DNA of 64,000 bases from Blastochloris viridis (GTDB taxonomy: Bacteria; Pseudomonadota; Alphaproteobacteria; Rhizobiales; Xanthobacteraceae): assembly GCF_001402875.1 (NCBI RefSeq), contig NZ_CP012946.1:3078001-3142000 (forward strand), written 5' to 3'. Below are positions 8,760 to 18,347 of this stretch, piece by piece (positions within the stretch are counted from its first letter, which is position 1; each line of letters begins with the position of its first letter). The translations under genes and the position numbers were made by a program. The notes beneath the pieces were generated by a model. The model was not told the DNA's origin. It ran no database searches and saw nothing but the letters and a program-made list of their open reading frames with translations.

Positions 8760-9269
8760 TTGCTGGTGACGTTGGTGGTGCTCTCGGTGTTTCCGATGGC
8801 GATGGCGTTCGCCGCGGCGAGCGACCTGATCACCATGCGCATCTCCAACCGGGTGTCGGCGGTGCTGGTGGTCGGCTTCGTCGTCGCCGCCGTGCTGACC
8901 GGACTGCCGTTGGCCGAAGTCGGCTGGCACGTCGCCGCCGCCGCGCTGGTGCTGGCGGTCACGTTCGGCTTCTTCGCCGCCGGCTGGATGGGGGGCGGCG
9001 ACGCCAAGCTGGCGAGCGCCACCGCGCTGTGGCTCGGCTGGGGCTCGCTGCTCGAATACGCCCTGATCGCCTCGGCGCTGGGCGGCGCGCTGACGCTGAT
9101 TCTCCTGTCGGTGCGAACCGTGCCGTTACCGGCGGCGTTACTGCGCCAGGACTGGGTGTTACGCCTGCACCACACCAAGGCCGGCGTTCCCTACGGCATC
9201 GCGCTCGCCGCCGCCGGCCTGCTGATTTATCCGCAAACCACGTGGATGGCGGCGATCGCGCCGGGCTGA
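8760..9269 (+). CDS. cpaA: Prepilin peptidase CpaA/TadV
   Basis: This 169-residue polytopic inner-membrane aspartic peptidase cuts the leaders of Flp and TadE-like proteins. The first catalytic Asp lies in AASDLITMRISN and the second in GGGDAKLASA, the two-Asp GxGD peptidase signature (type A24) in its short CpaA form without a methylase domain. I chose TTG 8760 because GGGAGG sits just before it; an in-frame TTG at 8721 would add 13 residues without a good ribosome site. About six hydrophobic segments are visible. It opens the assembly cluster, downstream of the flp terminator. Confidence 0.92.
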   Translation: MLVTLVVLSVFPMAMAFAAASDLITMRISNRVSAVLVVGFVVAAVLTGLPLAEVGWHVAAAALVLAVTFGFFAAGWMGGGDAKLASATALWLGWGSLLEYALIASALGGALTLILLSVRTVPLPAALLRQDWVLRLHHTKAGVPYGIALAAAGLLIYPQTTWMAAIAPG

Positions 9270-9293
9270 GCCGGCTCAATCGGATACCTGAAA

Positions 9294-9308
9294 TTAACCT
9301 TAAATTGA
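9294..9308 (+). promoter_or_regulatory. CtrA-like box upstream of cpaB
   Basis: The sequence is ttaa (9294-9297), seven bases, then ttga (9305-9308), 67 bases before the cpaB start. It fits TTAA-N7-TTAA in seven of eight positions and suggests that cpaB onward has its own promoter. Confidence 0.45.
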
Positions 9309-9374
9309 CCGATCGCGGGTGAAATCTCGGCACGTCCCGGATTCTTGGCCGGGCTGCGTCCGGGGTGGTGGGTC

Positions 9375-10133
9375 ATGAAACGCGCTCGCGTGGTGGTTCT
9401 GTTGGTCGCGCTTGGCGCCGGCGCCCTCGCCGCGCTGTTGGCCGCAGGCTCGCCACCGGCGAAGACCGTCGTCGTGCAGCAGCCGGCCAAGCAGATCGAT
9501 ACCGTCGACGTCCTGATCGCCAGCGTCGATATCGGCACCGGCAACACGGTCAAACCGGGCGATATCGCCTGGGAGGCCTGGCCCGCCGCGGCCGCGGGAC
9601 CGCAATTCATCACTCGCGAGCACAAGCCGGACGCGCCCGAAGCCCTGTCGGGCACCATCGCCCGCACCGCGTTCGCCAAGGGCGAGCCGATCCGCGAAGC
9701 CAAGCTGATCCGCGCCGACGGCTCCGGCTTCATGGCGGCGATGCTGCCGCCGGGCATGCGCGCCACCTCGGTCGAGATCACGCCCGAGACCGGCGCCGCA
9801 GGCTTCATCCTTCCCAACGACCGCGTCGACGTCATCCTCACCAAGCGCAGCTCCAGCGAGAAGGCTGATGCCAAGGCCGAGACCGTGCTCGTCAACGTGC
9901 GCGTCCTGGCGATCGACCAGACGATCGAAGAAAAGAACGGCGACAAGGTCGTCGTCGGCAAGACCGCGACCCTCGAGCTCAACGGACGCCAGACCGAGAC
10001 CCTCGCTCAAGCCCGCCAGAGCGGCTCCATTTCGCTCGCGTTGCGCTCGATCGCCGACGCCACCGACACCGAGCCGGTTCGCGATGGCGGCGTGAACATC
10101 ATCTACGGCATGGCAACCGGCGCGGGCCACTGA
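9375..10133 (+). CDS. cpaB: Flp pilus assembly protein CpaB/RcpC
   Basis: This 252-residue protein has an N-terminal membrane anchor (VVVLLVALGAGALAALLAA) and a periplasmic SAF-like domain (VLIASVDIGTGNTVKPGDIAWEAWP) typical of CpaB/RcpC. In Tad systems it lies in the periplasm or outer-membrane complex and is thought to support the CpaC secretin. ATG 9375 begins the hydrophobic anchor; the longer frame adds ten residues without a signal character. It is followed after 15 bases by cpaC, the start of a tightly packed assembly operon. Confidence 0.94.
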   Translation: MKRARVVVLLVALGAGALAALLAAGSPPAKTVVVQQPAKQIDTVDVLIASVDIGTGNTVKPGDIAWEAWPAAAAGPQFITREHKPDAPEALSGTIARTAFAKGEPIREAKLIRADGSGFMAAMLPPGMRATSVEITPETGAAGFILPNDRVDVILTKRSSSEKADAKAETVLVNVRVLAIDQTIEEKNGDKVVVGKTATLELNGRQTETLAQARQSGSISLALRSIADATDTEPVRDGGVNIIYGMATGAGH

Positions 10134-10148
10134 GAACCGGGAACTGAG

Positions 10149-11642
10149 ATGAAGACCACATGGTTGCACCGCGCGGTTCCGGCGACGCTCGCCGCGACCT
10201 TGCTGTTGGTGCCGGCGGCACCTTCGCCGGTCGCCGCCGCCGAGCCTGTCGTCCGGGTCGCCGACGGCGACTCCGGATCGCGCATGCTGGCGCTCGGCCG
10301 CGGCAAATCGGTCGCGATCGAGCTGCCGCGCGACGCCAAGGACGTGCTGGTGGTCGATCCCGACGTCGCCAACGCGGTGGTGCGCTCGGCCCGGCGCGTG
10401 TTCGTGGTCGGCGTCAAGGCCGGCCAGACCAACATCGTGTTCTTCGACACCGACGGACGCCAGATCGCCGCCTTCGACATCACCGTCGGCGTCGACACCG
10501 CCGCGCTGCAGGCCACGCTGCGCCGGCTGATGCCGAACGGCGACATCCGGGTCGATGCCGCCGGCAAGGCCGTGGTGCTGTCGGGCACCGTCGCCAACGC
10601 CGCCGACGCGGCCCAGGCCGTCAGCATCGCCGCGACCTTCCTCGCCGACGCGAAAGGCAGCGGATCGGGCGACTCGAAGCCGGCCAGTTCCGGCGACGAC
10701 GGCACCAAGAACGTCATCAACCGCCTCACCATCCGCGCCAAGGAGCAGGTGATGCTCAAGGTGGTGGTGGCGGAGGTGAAGCGCACCGTGGTCAAGCAGC
10801 TCGGCGTCGACCTCAACGGCACGCTGACGGTCGGCACCGACATCGCGCTGCGCAACTACACCAACGTGTTCCCGGTCAATGGCGGCGCCATCGCCAATGG
10901 CGGGCTCGGCAATGCCGGCGGCTCGGGCATCGCGCCGGTATTCAACGGCTCGGGCGGCACGGTCGCGGCCATCATCCAGGCGATGGAGCAGGCCGGCGTG
11001 ATGCGCACGCTGGCGGAGCCGACGCTGACGGCGATTTCCGGCGAGCAGGCCAAGTTCCTCGCCGGCGGCGAGTTCCCGGTGGCGGCGGGCCGCAACTGCG
11101 ACACCTCGGGCTACTGCACCGTCGACATCCAGTGGAAGCCGTTCGGCGTCGGGCTCGACTTCACCCCGGTGGTGCTGTCGGAAGGACGCATCAGCCTGCG
11201 GGTCGGCACCGAGGTGTCGGAGCTGTCGTCCGACAACACCGTCCAGACCACCGCCGGCATCATCCCGTCCCTGAAGGTGCGCCGCGCCAGCTCGACCGTC
11301 GAGCTGCCCTCCGGCGGCTCGATCATGATGGCCGGCCTGATCAAGGAGGAGACCAAGCAGAGCGTCAACGGCACGCCGGGCCTGCAGAGCCTGCCGGTGC
11401 TCGGCACGCTGTTCCGCTCGCGCGACTACCAGAGCGGGCAGACCGAGCTGATGGTGATGGTGACGCCCTACATCGTGAACGCGGTGGCGCGCTCGGAGCT
11501 GCAGACCCCCGACGAGGGCTTCGCGCCGGCGTCCGACCCCTCCACCATCCTGCTCGGGCGGATCAACCGCATCTACGGCGTCGCCGGCAAGGTCGATCCG
11601 ACCCGGCCCTATCACGGCACCTACGGCTTCATCATCGATTGA
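10149..11642 (+). CDS. cpaC: Outer-membrane secretin CpaC/RcpA
   Basis: This 497-residue secretin forms the outer-membrane channel of the Flp pilus. A signal peptide (about 1-30, ending VAAAEP) is followed by the pilus-type N-terminal domain (LGRGKSVAIELPRDAKDVLVVDPDVANAVV), a BON-like repeat (about 120-165) and a C-terminal secretin domain with the diagnostic stretch SGGSIMMAGLIKEETK and VPVLGTLFRSRDYQ-like core (LPVLGTLFRSRDYQ). Two Cys (NCDTSGYC) may form a disulphide. It is co-transcribed with cpaB and cpaD. Confidence 0.96.
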   Translation: MKTTWLHRAVPATLAATLLLVPAAPSPVAAAEPVVRVADGDSGSRMLALGRGKSVAIELPRDAKDVLVVDPDVANAVVRSARRVFVVGVKAGQTNIVFFDTDGRQIAAFDITVGVDTAALQATLRRLMPNGDIRVDAAGKAVVLSGTVANAADAAQAVSIAATFLADAKGSGSGDSKPASSGDDGTKNVINRLTIRAKEQVMLKVVVAEVKRTVVKQLGVDLNGTLTVGTDIALRNYTNVFPVNGGAIANGGLGNAGGSGIAPVFNGSGGTVAAIIQAMEQAGVMRTLAEPTLTAISGEQAKFLAGGEFPVAAGRNCDTSGYCTVDIQWKPFGVGLDFTPVVLSEGRISLRVGTEVSELSSDNTVQTTAGIIPSLKVRRASSTVELPSGGSIMMAGLIKEETKQSVNGTPGLQSLPVLGTLFRSRDYQSGQTELMVMVTPYIVNAVARSELQTPDEGFAPASDPSTILLGRINRIYGVAGKVDPTRPYHGTYGFIID

Positions 11643-11659
11643 GCGGACCGGAGACCACC

Positions 11660-12403
11660 ATGTCGAGATCACCCAAGATCGCCCGGCCCGTCTGGCGCAG
11701 CTCCGTTCTCGCCCGCGCTGCCGCCGGCACCGCGCTCGCCGCGCTGCTGGCGGGCTGCCACGCCGACCGCGTGGTCGAGAGCGGCTATCCGATGCCCTAT
11801 GCCGAGCGCCACCCCATCCGCATCGCCGAGGGCGGCGCCGTCCACGAGATCCTGATCGGCACCGGCCGCGGCTCGCTGACGCCGCTGCAGCGCGCCGAGC
11901 TGACCTCGTTCGCCGGAAGCTGGCGCCGCCGCGGCACCGGCGGCGTCACCATCGAGGTGCCGGCCGGCAGCGTCAACGAGCAGGCCGCCCACGCCGCCAC
12001 CCGCGAGGTGCGCGCGGTGCTCACCGCCGCCGGCATCCCGCCCCACGGCATCGCCGTCGCCTCCTACGTGCCGCTGCCGGAGAACACCCTGGCGCCGCTC
12101 AGGGTGGTCTATCCCACCGTCAAGGCGGAAGCCGGCCCGTGCGGCGTGTGGCCGGACGATCTCGGCGTGGCGGACTATGGGCTCCAGGTCGAGAACCGGC
12201 CCTATTGGAACTTCGGGTGCGCCAACCAGAAGGCCATGGCCGCCATGATCGACAATCCCGCCGATCTGGTGCAGCCGCGCTCGGTGCAGGCGCAGAGCGC
12301 AGCGCGGCGCAGAACCGTCATCGACGCCTATGTGCGCGGCCAGGACACCTCGACCGAGGTTCGTGACAAGGACGGCGAAAAAATCAGCGAGGTGGCGAAA
12401 TGA
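11660..12403 (+). CDS. cpaD: Pilus assembly lipoprotein CpaD
   Basis: This 247-residue protein has a lipoprotein signal with lipobox LLAGC (Cys near 33) and the CpaD core, including VEVPAGS-like (IEVPAGSVNEQAA), PLRVVYPTVKA and the C-terminal NFGCANQKAMAAMIDNPADLVQPR signature. CpaD lipoproteins help place the CpaC secretin in the outer membrane. ATG 11660 follows GGAGACC. The stop overlaps the cpaE start in an ATGA junction. Confidence 0.95.
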   Translation: MSRSPKIARPVWRSSVLARAAAGTALAALLAGCHADRVVESGYPMPYAERHPIRIAEGGAVHEILIGTGRGSLTPLQRAELTSFAGSWRRRGTGGVTIEVPAGSVNEQAAHAATREVRAVLTAAGIPPHGIAVASYVPLPENTLAPLRVVYPTVKAEAGPCGVWPDDLGVADYGLQVENRPYWNFGCANQKAMAAMIDNPADLVQPRSVQAQSAARRRTVIDAYVRGQDTSTEVRDKDGEKISEVAK

Positions 12404-13677
12404 CGCGACAGGTTGCGCTTGCCCCGTCATTCCCCGCGCCCGAGCCGGGCGAGGAGCACATCGCGCCGGTGCCGCGCATCTCGATCCAGGCGTTCTGCGA
12501 AAGCCACGACGCCAGCGCCACCATTGCCGCCGCCGCCGAAGACCGCCGCATGGCGAAGGCCCATCTCAAGGTGCAGGCCGGCGGTATCGCCGCGGCGCTG
12601 GAGGCCTATCGCGGGGCGCCGACGCCGAACGTGATCGTCATCGAGCATTCCGGCGCGCGCGAGGACCTGCTGAACGGCCTCGACCGCCTCGCCGAGTGCT
12701 GCGACCTCGGCACCAAGCTGATCGTGATCGGCCGCCTCAACGACGTCCAGCTCTACCGCGAGCTGACCCGCCGCGGCGTGTCGGACTATCTGATCGCGCC
12801 GATCGGCCGCATCGACATCATCCGCGCGATTTCCGCGGTGTTCACCGCACCCGACGCCGAGCCGGTCGGCCGCACCCTGGCCGTGGTCGGCGCCAAGGGC
12901 GGCGCCGGCGCCTCGACCGTCGCCCACAACATCGCGTGGTCGATCGCCCGCGACATCGTCATCGACACCGTGGTGGTCGATCTCGACCTGCCGTTCGGCA
13001 CCGCCGGCCTCGACTACAACCAGGACCCGCCACAGGGCGTGGCGGATGCGATGTTCGCGCCCGAGCGGGTCGATTCCGCCTTCATCGACCGGCTGATGTC
13101 CAAATGCGCCGAACACCTGTCGGTGCTGGCCGCACCGGCGACGCTCGAGCGCACCTATGATTTCGACGCCGAGGCGGTCGACCCGGTGCTCGACGTGCTG
13201 CGCACCACCGTGCCGTGGATCGTGCTCGATGTGCCGCATCTGTGGACCGGATGGGCCAAGCGAGCGCTGATCGCGGCGGACCAGATCCTCATCGTCGCCA
13301 CGCCCGATTTGGCCTCGCTGCGCAATGCCAAGAACCTGATCGACCTGATCCGCGCCGCGCGGCCGAACGACCGGCCGCCGCTCTACATGCTGAACCAGGT
13401 CGGCGTGCCGAAGCGGCCGGAGATCCGCGCTGCCGACTTCGCCAAGGCGCTCGAAACCTCGCCGATCGTGTCGATGCCATTCGAGCCGCAACTGTTCGGC
13501 GTCGCCGCCAACAACGGCCAGATGGTCGCCGAGGTCGACGCCAAGCACCGCGTCACCGATACCTTCCGCCAATTGGCCCAGACCATCACCGGCAAGAACG
13601 ACCCGAAGAAAACGCGCGCGTCGGCGCTGCTGACGCCGCTGATCGAGAAGATGCGGACAAAACTGGTCAAGAGCTGA
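12400..13677 (+). CDS. cpaE: Pilus localisation ATPase CpaE/TadZ
   Basis: This 425-residue cytoplasmic protein combines an atypical receiver-like N-terminal domain (about 50-150) with a MinD/ParA-type ATPase domain. The deviant Walker A is KGGAGASTVAHN (about 166-177) and the Walker B region is TVVVDLDLPFGT. CpaE/TadZ marks the pole or site where the pilus machine assembles. The start overlaps cpaD by four bases, and cpaF follows after seven. Confidence 0.94.
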   Translation: MTRQVALAPSFPAPEPGEEHIAPVPRISIQAFCESHDASATIAAAAEDRRMAKAHLKVQAGGIAAALEAYRGAPTPNVIVIEHSGAREDLLNGLDRLAECCDLGTKLIVIGRLNDVQLYRELTRRGVSDYLIAPIGRIDIIRAISAVFTAPDAEPVGRTLAVVGAKGGAGASTVAHNIAWSIARDIVIDTVVVDLDLPFGTAGLDYNQDPPQGVADAMFAPERVDSAFIDRLMSKCAEHLSVLAAPATLERTYDFDAEAVDPVLDVLRTTVPWIVLDVPHLWTGWAKRALIAADQILIVATPDLASLRNAKNLIDLIRAARPNDRPPLYMLNQVGVPKRPEIRAADFAKALETSPIVSMPFEPQLFGVAANNGQMVAEVDAKHRVTDTFRQLAQTITGKNDPKKTRASALLTPLIEKMRTKLVKS

Positions 13678-13684
13678 GGTCGCC

Positions 13685-15169
13685 ATGTTCGGCAAGCGTG
13701 CAGGTGTCGGACCGGGGCAGACCGGCGGGGTCGGGCTCAGCCCGACGCCTGTGACGACGGTGTTGACCGCGCCGACCCTGGTGCCCGCGCGCAGCCCCGA
13801 GGCGGGCCGGCCGCTTGAGCCGGGGCGGATGCTGCCCCCGGCGCCACCGCCGCCGCCCCACGACGCGCGCCGCTCCGAGCGCTTCTACGAGGTCAAGAGC
13901 CAGATCTTCGGCGCGCTGATCGAGGCGATCGACCTCACCCAGCTCGCCCGGCTCGACGGCGAGAGCGCACGCGAGGAAATCCGCGACATCGTCGCCGAAA
14001 TCATCACGATCAAGAACATCGTGATGTCGATCGCCGAGCAGGAAGACCTGCTCACCGACATCTGCAACGACGTGCTCGGCTACGGACCGCTCGAACCGCT
14101 GCTGGCGCGCGACGACATCGCCGACATCATGGTGAACGGCGCCGAGACCGTCTACATCGAGACCCACGGCAAGATTCAGCAGACGTCGGTGCGCTTTCGC
14201 GACAACCAGCAGCTGATGAACATCTGCCAGCGCATCGTCAGCCAGGTCGGCCGCCGCGTCGACGAATCGAGCCCGATCTGCGACGCCCGCCTGCCGGACG
14301 GCTCCCGCGTCAACGTCATCGCGCCGCCGCTGGCGATCGACGGTCCGAGCCTGACCATCCGCAAGTTCAAGAAGGACAAGCTCACCCTCGACCAACTGGT
14401 CCGCCTCGGCTCGATCAGCTCGGAGGGCGCCGAGATCCTCAAGATCATCGGCCGTGTCCGCTGCAACACCGTGATCTCCGGTGGAACCGGCTCGGGCAAG
14501 ACCACGCTGCTGAACTGCCTCACCAACTACATCGACCATGACGAGCGCGTCATCACCTGCGAGGACGCCGCCGAGCTGCAGCTGCAGCAGCCGCACGTGG
14601 TTCGGCTCGAAACCCGGCCGCCGAACCTCGAAGGCGAGGGCCAGGTCACCATGCGCGATTTGGTCAAGAACTGCCTGCGCATGCGGCCGGAGCGCATCAT
14701 CGTCGGCGAGGTGCGCGGGCCGGAGGCGTTCGACCTGTTGCAGGCGATGAACACCGGCCATGACGGCTCGATGGGCACGCTGCACGCCAACTCGCCGCGC
14801 GAGTGCCTGTCGCGCATCGAATCGATGATCACGATGGGCGGCTATGCGCTGCCCTCCAGGACCATCCGCGAGATGATCGTCGCATCGATCGACGTCGTCA
14901 TCCAGGCCGCCCGCATGCGCGACGGCACGCGCCGCATCACCCACATCACCGAGGTGATGGGCATGGAGGGCGACGTCATCATCTCGCAGGACCTGTTCGT
15001 GTACGACCTGCTGGGCGAGGACGCGGGCGGCAAGATCATCGGCCGCCACCGCTCGACCGGCATCGGCCGGCCGCGGTTCTGGGAGCGGGCCCGCTATTTC
15101 GGCGAGGAACGCCGGCTCGCCGCCGCGCTGGACGCATCCGAGGCCGCCGAAACGCCGGTCCGGAGCTGA
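13685..15169 (+). CDS. cpaF: Pilus assembly ATPase CpaF/TadA
   Basis: This 494-residue secretion-type ATPase powers Flp pilus extension (and, in Caulobacter, retraction). Residues 1-60 are Pro/Gly-rich and unlikely to be folded. The conserved region carries Walker [11 protein letters not shown] (about 265), an Asp box, Walker B in [12 protein letters not shown], and the His box [13 protein letters not shown]. It works with membrane proteins TadB and TadC, encoded just downstream. Confidence 0.96.
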   Translation: MFGKRAGVGPGQTGGVGLSPTPVTTVLTAPTLVPARSPEAGRPLEPGRMLPPAPPPPPHDARRSERFYEVKSQIFGALIEAIDLTQLARLDGESAREEIRDIVAEIITIKNIVMSIAEQEDLLTDICNDVLGYGPLEPLLARDDIADIMVNGAETVYIETHGKIQQTSVRFRDNQQLMNICQRIVSQVGRRVDESSPICDARLPDGSRVNVIAPPLAIDGPSLTIRKFKKDKLTLDQLVRLGSISSEGAEILKIIGRVRCNTVISGGTGSGKTTLLNCLTNYIDHDERVITCEDAAELQLQQPHVVRLETRPPNLEGEGQVTMRDLVKNCLRMRPERIIVGEVRGPEAFDLLQAMNTGHDGSMGTLHANSPRECLSRIESMITMGGYALPSRTIREMIVASIDVVIQAARMRDGTRRITHITEVMGMEGDVIISQDLFVYDLLGEDAGGKIIGRHRSTGIGRPRFWERARYFGEERRLAAALDASEAAETPVRS

Positions 15170-15172
15170 GCG

Positions 15173-16156
15173 ATGGCACTCGACTCGATCGCCGTCATCA
15201 CGCTGGCCTCGATCTCGGCCGGCGGCATTGCCTGGGTGTTCCTTTATCCGCTGCTGTCGGGCGAGCGCCAGGCCGAGCGGCGGATGTCGCAGGTCTCCGC
15301 CCACGACGTCGCCGCCGCGCGGCGGGCCCGGCGCGACGAGCCGACCATCAACCGCCGCCAGCAGGTCGAGGACTCGCTGAAGGCGCTCGAGGAGCGCCAG
15401 AAGAACGCCAACAATCCCTCGCTGGCGATCCGCCTGAACCAGGCCGGCGTCAGCTGGTCCAAGCAGCAGTATTATCTGATCAGCGCCGGCATCGGCCTGA
15501 CGCTGGGGCTGATCGCCCTCCTGACCGGGCAGCACCTGCTGGTGGCGCTCGGCGCCGCCTTCGCCGGCGGCTTCGGCATCCCGCGCTGGCTGCTGAGCTA
15601 CCTCAAGAAGCGGCGCGAGGCGAAGTTCGTGCTGGAATTTCCCGCCGCCATCGACGTCATCGTTCGCGGCGTCAAGGCCGGCCTGCCGCTCGGCGACTGC
15701 ATCACCATCATCGCCAACGAGGCGCAGGAGCCGGTCCGCACCGAATTCCGGCTGATCGTCGAGGCGACGACGCTGGGCGTGACGCTGCCCGAGGCGGTGA
15801 CGAAGCTCTATGAGCGCGTGCCGCTGCCAGAAGCCAATTTCTTCGGCATCGTCGTCGCGATCCAGCAGCGCACCGGCGGCAACCTGTCCGAGGTTCTCGG
15901 CAACCTCTCGCGCGTGCTGCGCGACCGCAAGAAGATGAAGGGCAAGATCGCCGCGCTGTCGATGGAGGCCAAGGCCTCGGCGTGGATCATCGGCTCGCTG
16001 CCGGTGATCGTGGCATTTCTGATTTACCTCACCAGCCAGAAATACATCGAGCTGCTGTGGACCACGCCAATCGGCCAAGTTCTGCTCGTGTGCAGCGCGG
16101 TGTGGATGACCATGGGCATCCTGGTGATGAAGCGCATGATCAATTTCGACTTCTGA
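15173..16156 (+). CDS. tadB: Pilus inner-membrane platform protein TadB
   Basis: This 327-residue GspF-like protein has an N-terminal helix (VITLASISAGGIAWVFLYPLL), further helices about 102-140, a T2SS-F domain (FPAAIDVIVRGVKAGLPLGDCI ... GVTLPEAVTKLYERVP) and two C-terminal helices. With TadC it forms the inner-membrane platform driven by CpaF. It starts three bases after the cpaF stop, and tadC follows after eight. Confidence 0.94.
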   Translation: MALDSIAVITLASISAGGIAWVFLYPLLSGERQAERRMSQVSAHDVAAARRARRDEPTINRRQQVEDSLKALEERQKNANNPSLAIRLNQAGVSWSKQQYYLISAGIGLTLGLIALLTGQHLLVALGAAFAGGFGIPRWLLSYLKKRREAKFVLEFPAAIDVIVRGVKAGLPLGDCITIIANEAQEPVRTEFRLIVEATTLGVTLPEAVTKLYERVPLPEANFFGIVVAIQQRTGGNLSEVLGNLSRVLRDRKKMKGKIAALSMEAKASAWIIGSLPVIVAFLIYLTSQKYIELLWTTPIGQVLLVCSAVWMTMGILVMKRMINFDF

Positions 16157-16164
16157 GGCGCCGC

Positions 16165-17145
16165 ATGCTCGAACTCGTGATTCAAAAGCTGCAGGACACC
16201 ACCTTCCTGACGGCGCTGTTCACGGCGATCGCGGTCGCGGCGACAGCCTGGACGCTGATCACCACGCTGGTGCCGGCGGACGGGCTGGAGAAGCGGATGA
16301 AGGCGGTCGCCGTCGAGCGCGCCGCGATCCGCCAGCGCGAGCGCGAACGGCTGGCGCACAGCGAGCGCATCGACCTGCGCGGCCGCAGCCCGAAGGACTA
16401 CATGCGGGTTACGGTCGAACAGCTCAACCTGCGCAAATGGCTGGGCGAGGACGATGTCCGCGAAAAGCTGCGGCGGGCCGGCTTCCGCGGCCACGGTCCC
16501 TATGTGGTCTTTCTGTTCTTCCGCCTGGTGGCGCCGGTGGGGCTGTTCCTGTTCACCGCACTCTACATCTTCGCGATCGTGCCGCTGGACCTCCCGGCGA
16601 CGGTGAAGATCATGATCTGCGTGGTGGCGGCCTATCTCGGCATCAAGGCGCCCGATATCTTCCTGAAGAATCGGATCCAGCAGCGCCATGCCTCGATCAA
16701 GCGCGCCTTTCCCGACGCGCTCGACCTGCTGCTGATCTGCGTCGAGGCCGGTATGTCGATCGAGGTGGCATTCCGCAAGGTTTCCGAGGAAATCGGCACG
16801 CAATCGGTGCCGCTCGCGGAGGAGTTCACCCTCACCACCGCGGAGCTGTCCTACCTGCCGGACCGCCGCGCCGCCTACGAGAACCTCGCCAACCGGGTCG
16901 ACATCGACGGCGTCAAGGCGGTGTGCATGGCGTTGATCCAGTCCGAGCGCTACGGCACCCCGCTCGGCCAGACCTTGCGGGTCATGGCCCAGGAAAACCG
17001 CGACATCCGCATGACCGAGGCGGAAAAGAAGGCCGCGGCGCTGCCGCCGAAGCTGACGGTGCCGATGATCCTGTTCTTCCTGCCGGTGCTGTTCGTCGTG
17101 ATCCTCGGACCGGCCGCGATCCAGATCATCAAGATGCGGGGGTGA
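16165..17145 (+). CDS. tadC: Pilus inner-membrane platform protein TadC
   Basis: This 326-residue GspF-like protein is the partner of TadB. It has an N-terminal membrane helix, a middle pair of helices (about 114-165), a T2SS-F core (FPDALDLLLICVEAGMSIEVAFRKV) and a C-terminal helix (VPMILFFLPVLFVVILGPAAIQII). ATG 16165 lies just past the tadB stop. It is the last gene of the rightward assembly operon. The gap to tadD, which converges on it, holds a hairpin. Confidence 0.94.
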   Translation: MLELVIQKLQDTTFLTALFTAIAVAATAWTLITTLVPADGLEKRMKAVAVERAAIRQRERERLAHSERIDLRGRSPKDYMRVTVEQLNLRKWLGEDDVREKLRRAGFRGHGPYVVFLFFRLVAPVGLFLFTALYIFAIVPLDLPATVKIMICVVAAYLGIKAPDIFLKNRIQQRHASIKRAFPDALDLLLICVEAGMSIEVAFRKVSEEIGTQSVPLAEEFTLTTAELSYLPDRRAAYENLANRVDIDGVKAVCMALIQSERYGTPLGQTLRVMAQENRDIRMTEAEKKAAALPPKLTVPMILFFLPVLFVVILGPAAIQIIKMRG

Positions 17146-17315
17146 GCGCCGCGCCGGCCGGGCCGGCTCCTCGCCACCGCTCCGGTTCTCCGCTGGTCAA
17201 GCCGGAGCGCCGGCTGCCGATCGCGACAATCCCATTCTCGAAGCCGGGGTCTCGATGACGCCGTTTCCGGGATCACGAAGCGGTGCGGCGCGGACATCCG
17301 ATCCCCAAAAACCGA

Positions 17316-17351
17316 AATCTCCGCAAACCGGCGGCCGGCGTTGCGGAGATT
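17316..17351. terminator. Hairpin between convergent tadC and tadD
   Basis: Perfect 11-base arms aatctccgcaa (17316-17326) and ttgcggagatt (17341-17351) enclose a G+C-rich 14-base loop. Lying between converging genes, it may end transcription in both directions. Nearby bases (17262-17276, gccgtttccgggatc) resemble the ends of the palindromic element seen at 21351-21587. Confidence 0.5.
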
Positions 17352-17395
17352 GGCGTTTCGCGACGATCCAGGTGGCGGTCGCCGGCCGCCAGCCC

Positions 17396-18271
17396 TCAAT
17401 GGGTCGACGTGCTGGCCGGCGCGTGCGCGGCGACAACCGCGGCTCCCGGACGCGGGGCCGGCTTGCCGGCCGAAGCCGACGTCTCGCCGGCGGCGCCGAT
17501 TTTCTGCCAGTTGTTCGGCTGGGACAGCATCGTGCGCAGATAGGCGACGTTGGCCTGGGCTTCGGTCGGCGGCAGGTCCTTGCTCACCAGCCGTTCGGCC
17601 TCTTCGAACCGACCCTGCAGCCCGATCACGAGAGCAAGGTTTTGCCGAATGCGGGCGTCCGTCCGCGGCTGTTCCGCCGCCCGGCGCAGCACCGCTTCCG
17701 CCTGCGATAATTCCCGCGACAACATGTGCGACAATCCAAGATTGGACAGCACGGCAGGCTCCTCAGGGCTGATCGTCAAGGCCTGCTGGTAGACTTTTCG
17801 TGCGTCGGCATTGCGTCCCATTTGATCGAGCACCGCTCCCTGAACGTTGAGGATGCGCCAATCCGGCTGGTCGGGCGAATGGGCCCGCGACAGCGCCTCC
17901 AGCGCGGGTTCGAACTGACCGTTATCGGCGAGCGAGCGGCCATAGGCACCGGCCACGGCCTTGTCCTTGGGGTTGCGCAGCGTCGCCTGCTGCAGCACCG
18001 CGACTGCCTGCTCGCGCTGCCCGGTGGCGCGCAGCGCCAGCGCGTAGTCGACCGCGACGCGCGGATCGCCCGGGTTCTGGCGGTAGCGCCCGGACAGGCT
18101 GTCGACGCGCTGGCGCCAATCGCCCTTCCCGGTGTCGGATGAGGGCGCCACCGATCCTGTCACGTTGCCAGTGCTGGCGCAGCCGCCGGCCAACAGCCCG
18201 AGACCGACCGTCAAGGCCAGCAACGAACCACGGCAGAAACCGCCAGGGGAATTAGGCCGACCGTCGTACAT
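17396..18271 (-). CDS. tadD: Pilus assembly TPR lipoprotein TadD
   Basis: This 291-residue protein has a lipoprotein signal with lipobox LLAGGC (Cys 31) and about five tetratricopeptide repeats (for example PRVAVDYALALRATGQREQAVAVLQQA and EPAVLSNLGLSHMLSRELSQAEAVL). TadD is the pilotin-like lipoprotein that stabilises the CpaC secretin. I chose ATG 18271 because GGAG lies six bases before it; a GTG at 18286 would place that site inside the gene. It is transcribed alone, towards tadC, and has its own CtrA-like box upstream. Confidence 0.92.
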   Translation of the reverse strand: MYDGRPNSPGGFCRGSLLALTVGLGLLAGGCASTGNVTGSVAPSSDTGKGDWRQRVDSLSGRYRQNPGDPRVAVDYALALRATGQREQAVAVLQQATLRNPKDKAVAGAYGRSLADNGQFEPALEALSRAHSPDQPDWRILNVQGAVLDQMGRNADARKVYQQALTISPEEPAVLSNLGLSHMLSRELSQAEAVLRRAAEQPRTDARIRQNLALVIGLQGRFEEAERLVSKDLPPTEAQANVAYLRTMLSQPNNWQKIGAAGETSASAGKPAPRPGAAVVAAHAPASTSTH

Positions 18272-18332
18272 GACACGCTCCGACACGGGCTTCGAATCCC
18301 GTCTTCTGAGCTTCGAACATGGGTTATTAACC

Positions 18333-18347
18333 CTAACGTGAGGTTAA
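18333..18347 (-). promoter_or_regulatory. CtrA-like box upstream of tadD
   Basis: Read on the minus strand the sequence is ttaa, seven bases, then ttag, with another ttaa a few bases further (18325-18328). It lies about 60 bases before the tadD start, a normal operator position. Confidence 0.45.

Noticed and set aside
9300..11672. A very long open frame on the minus strand, antisense to cpaB and cpaC
   Set aside because: It lies opposite two well-defined pilus genes, has Arg/His/Gly-rich low-complexity sequence and no recognisable domain. It is a G+C-driven shadow.
13667..16078. An 800-codon open frame antisense to cpaF and tadB
   Set aside because: Same reason: the plus strand holds two clear Tad genes, and the antisense translation has shadow-like composition.
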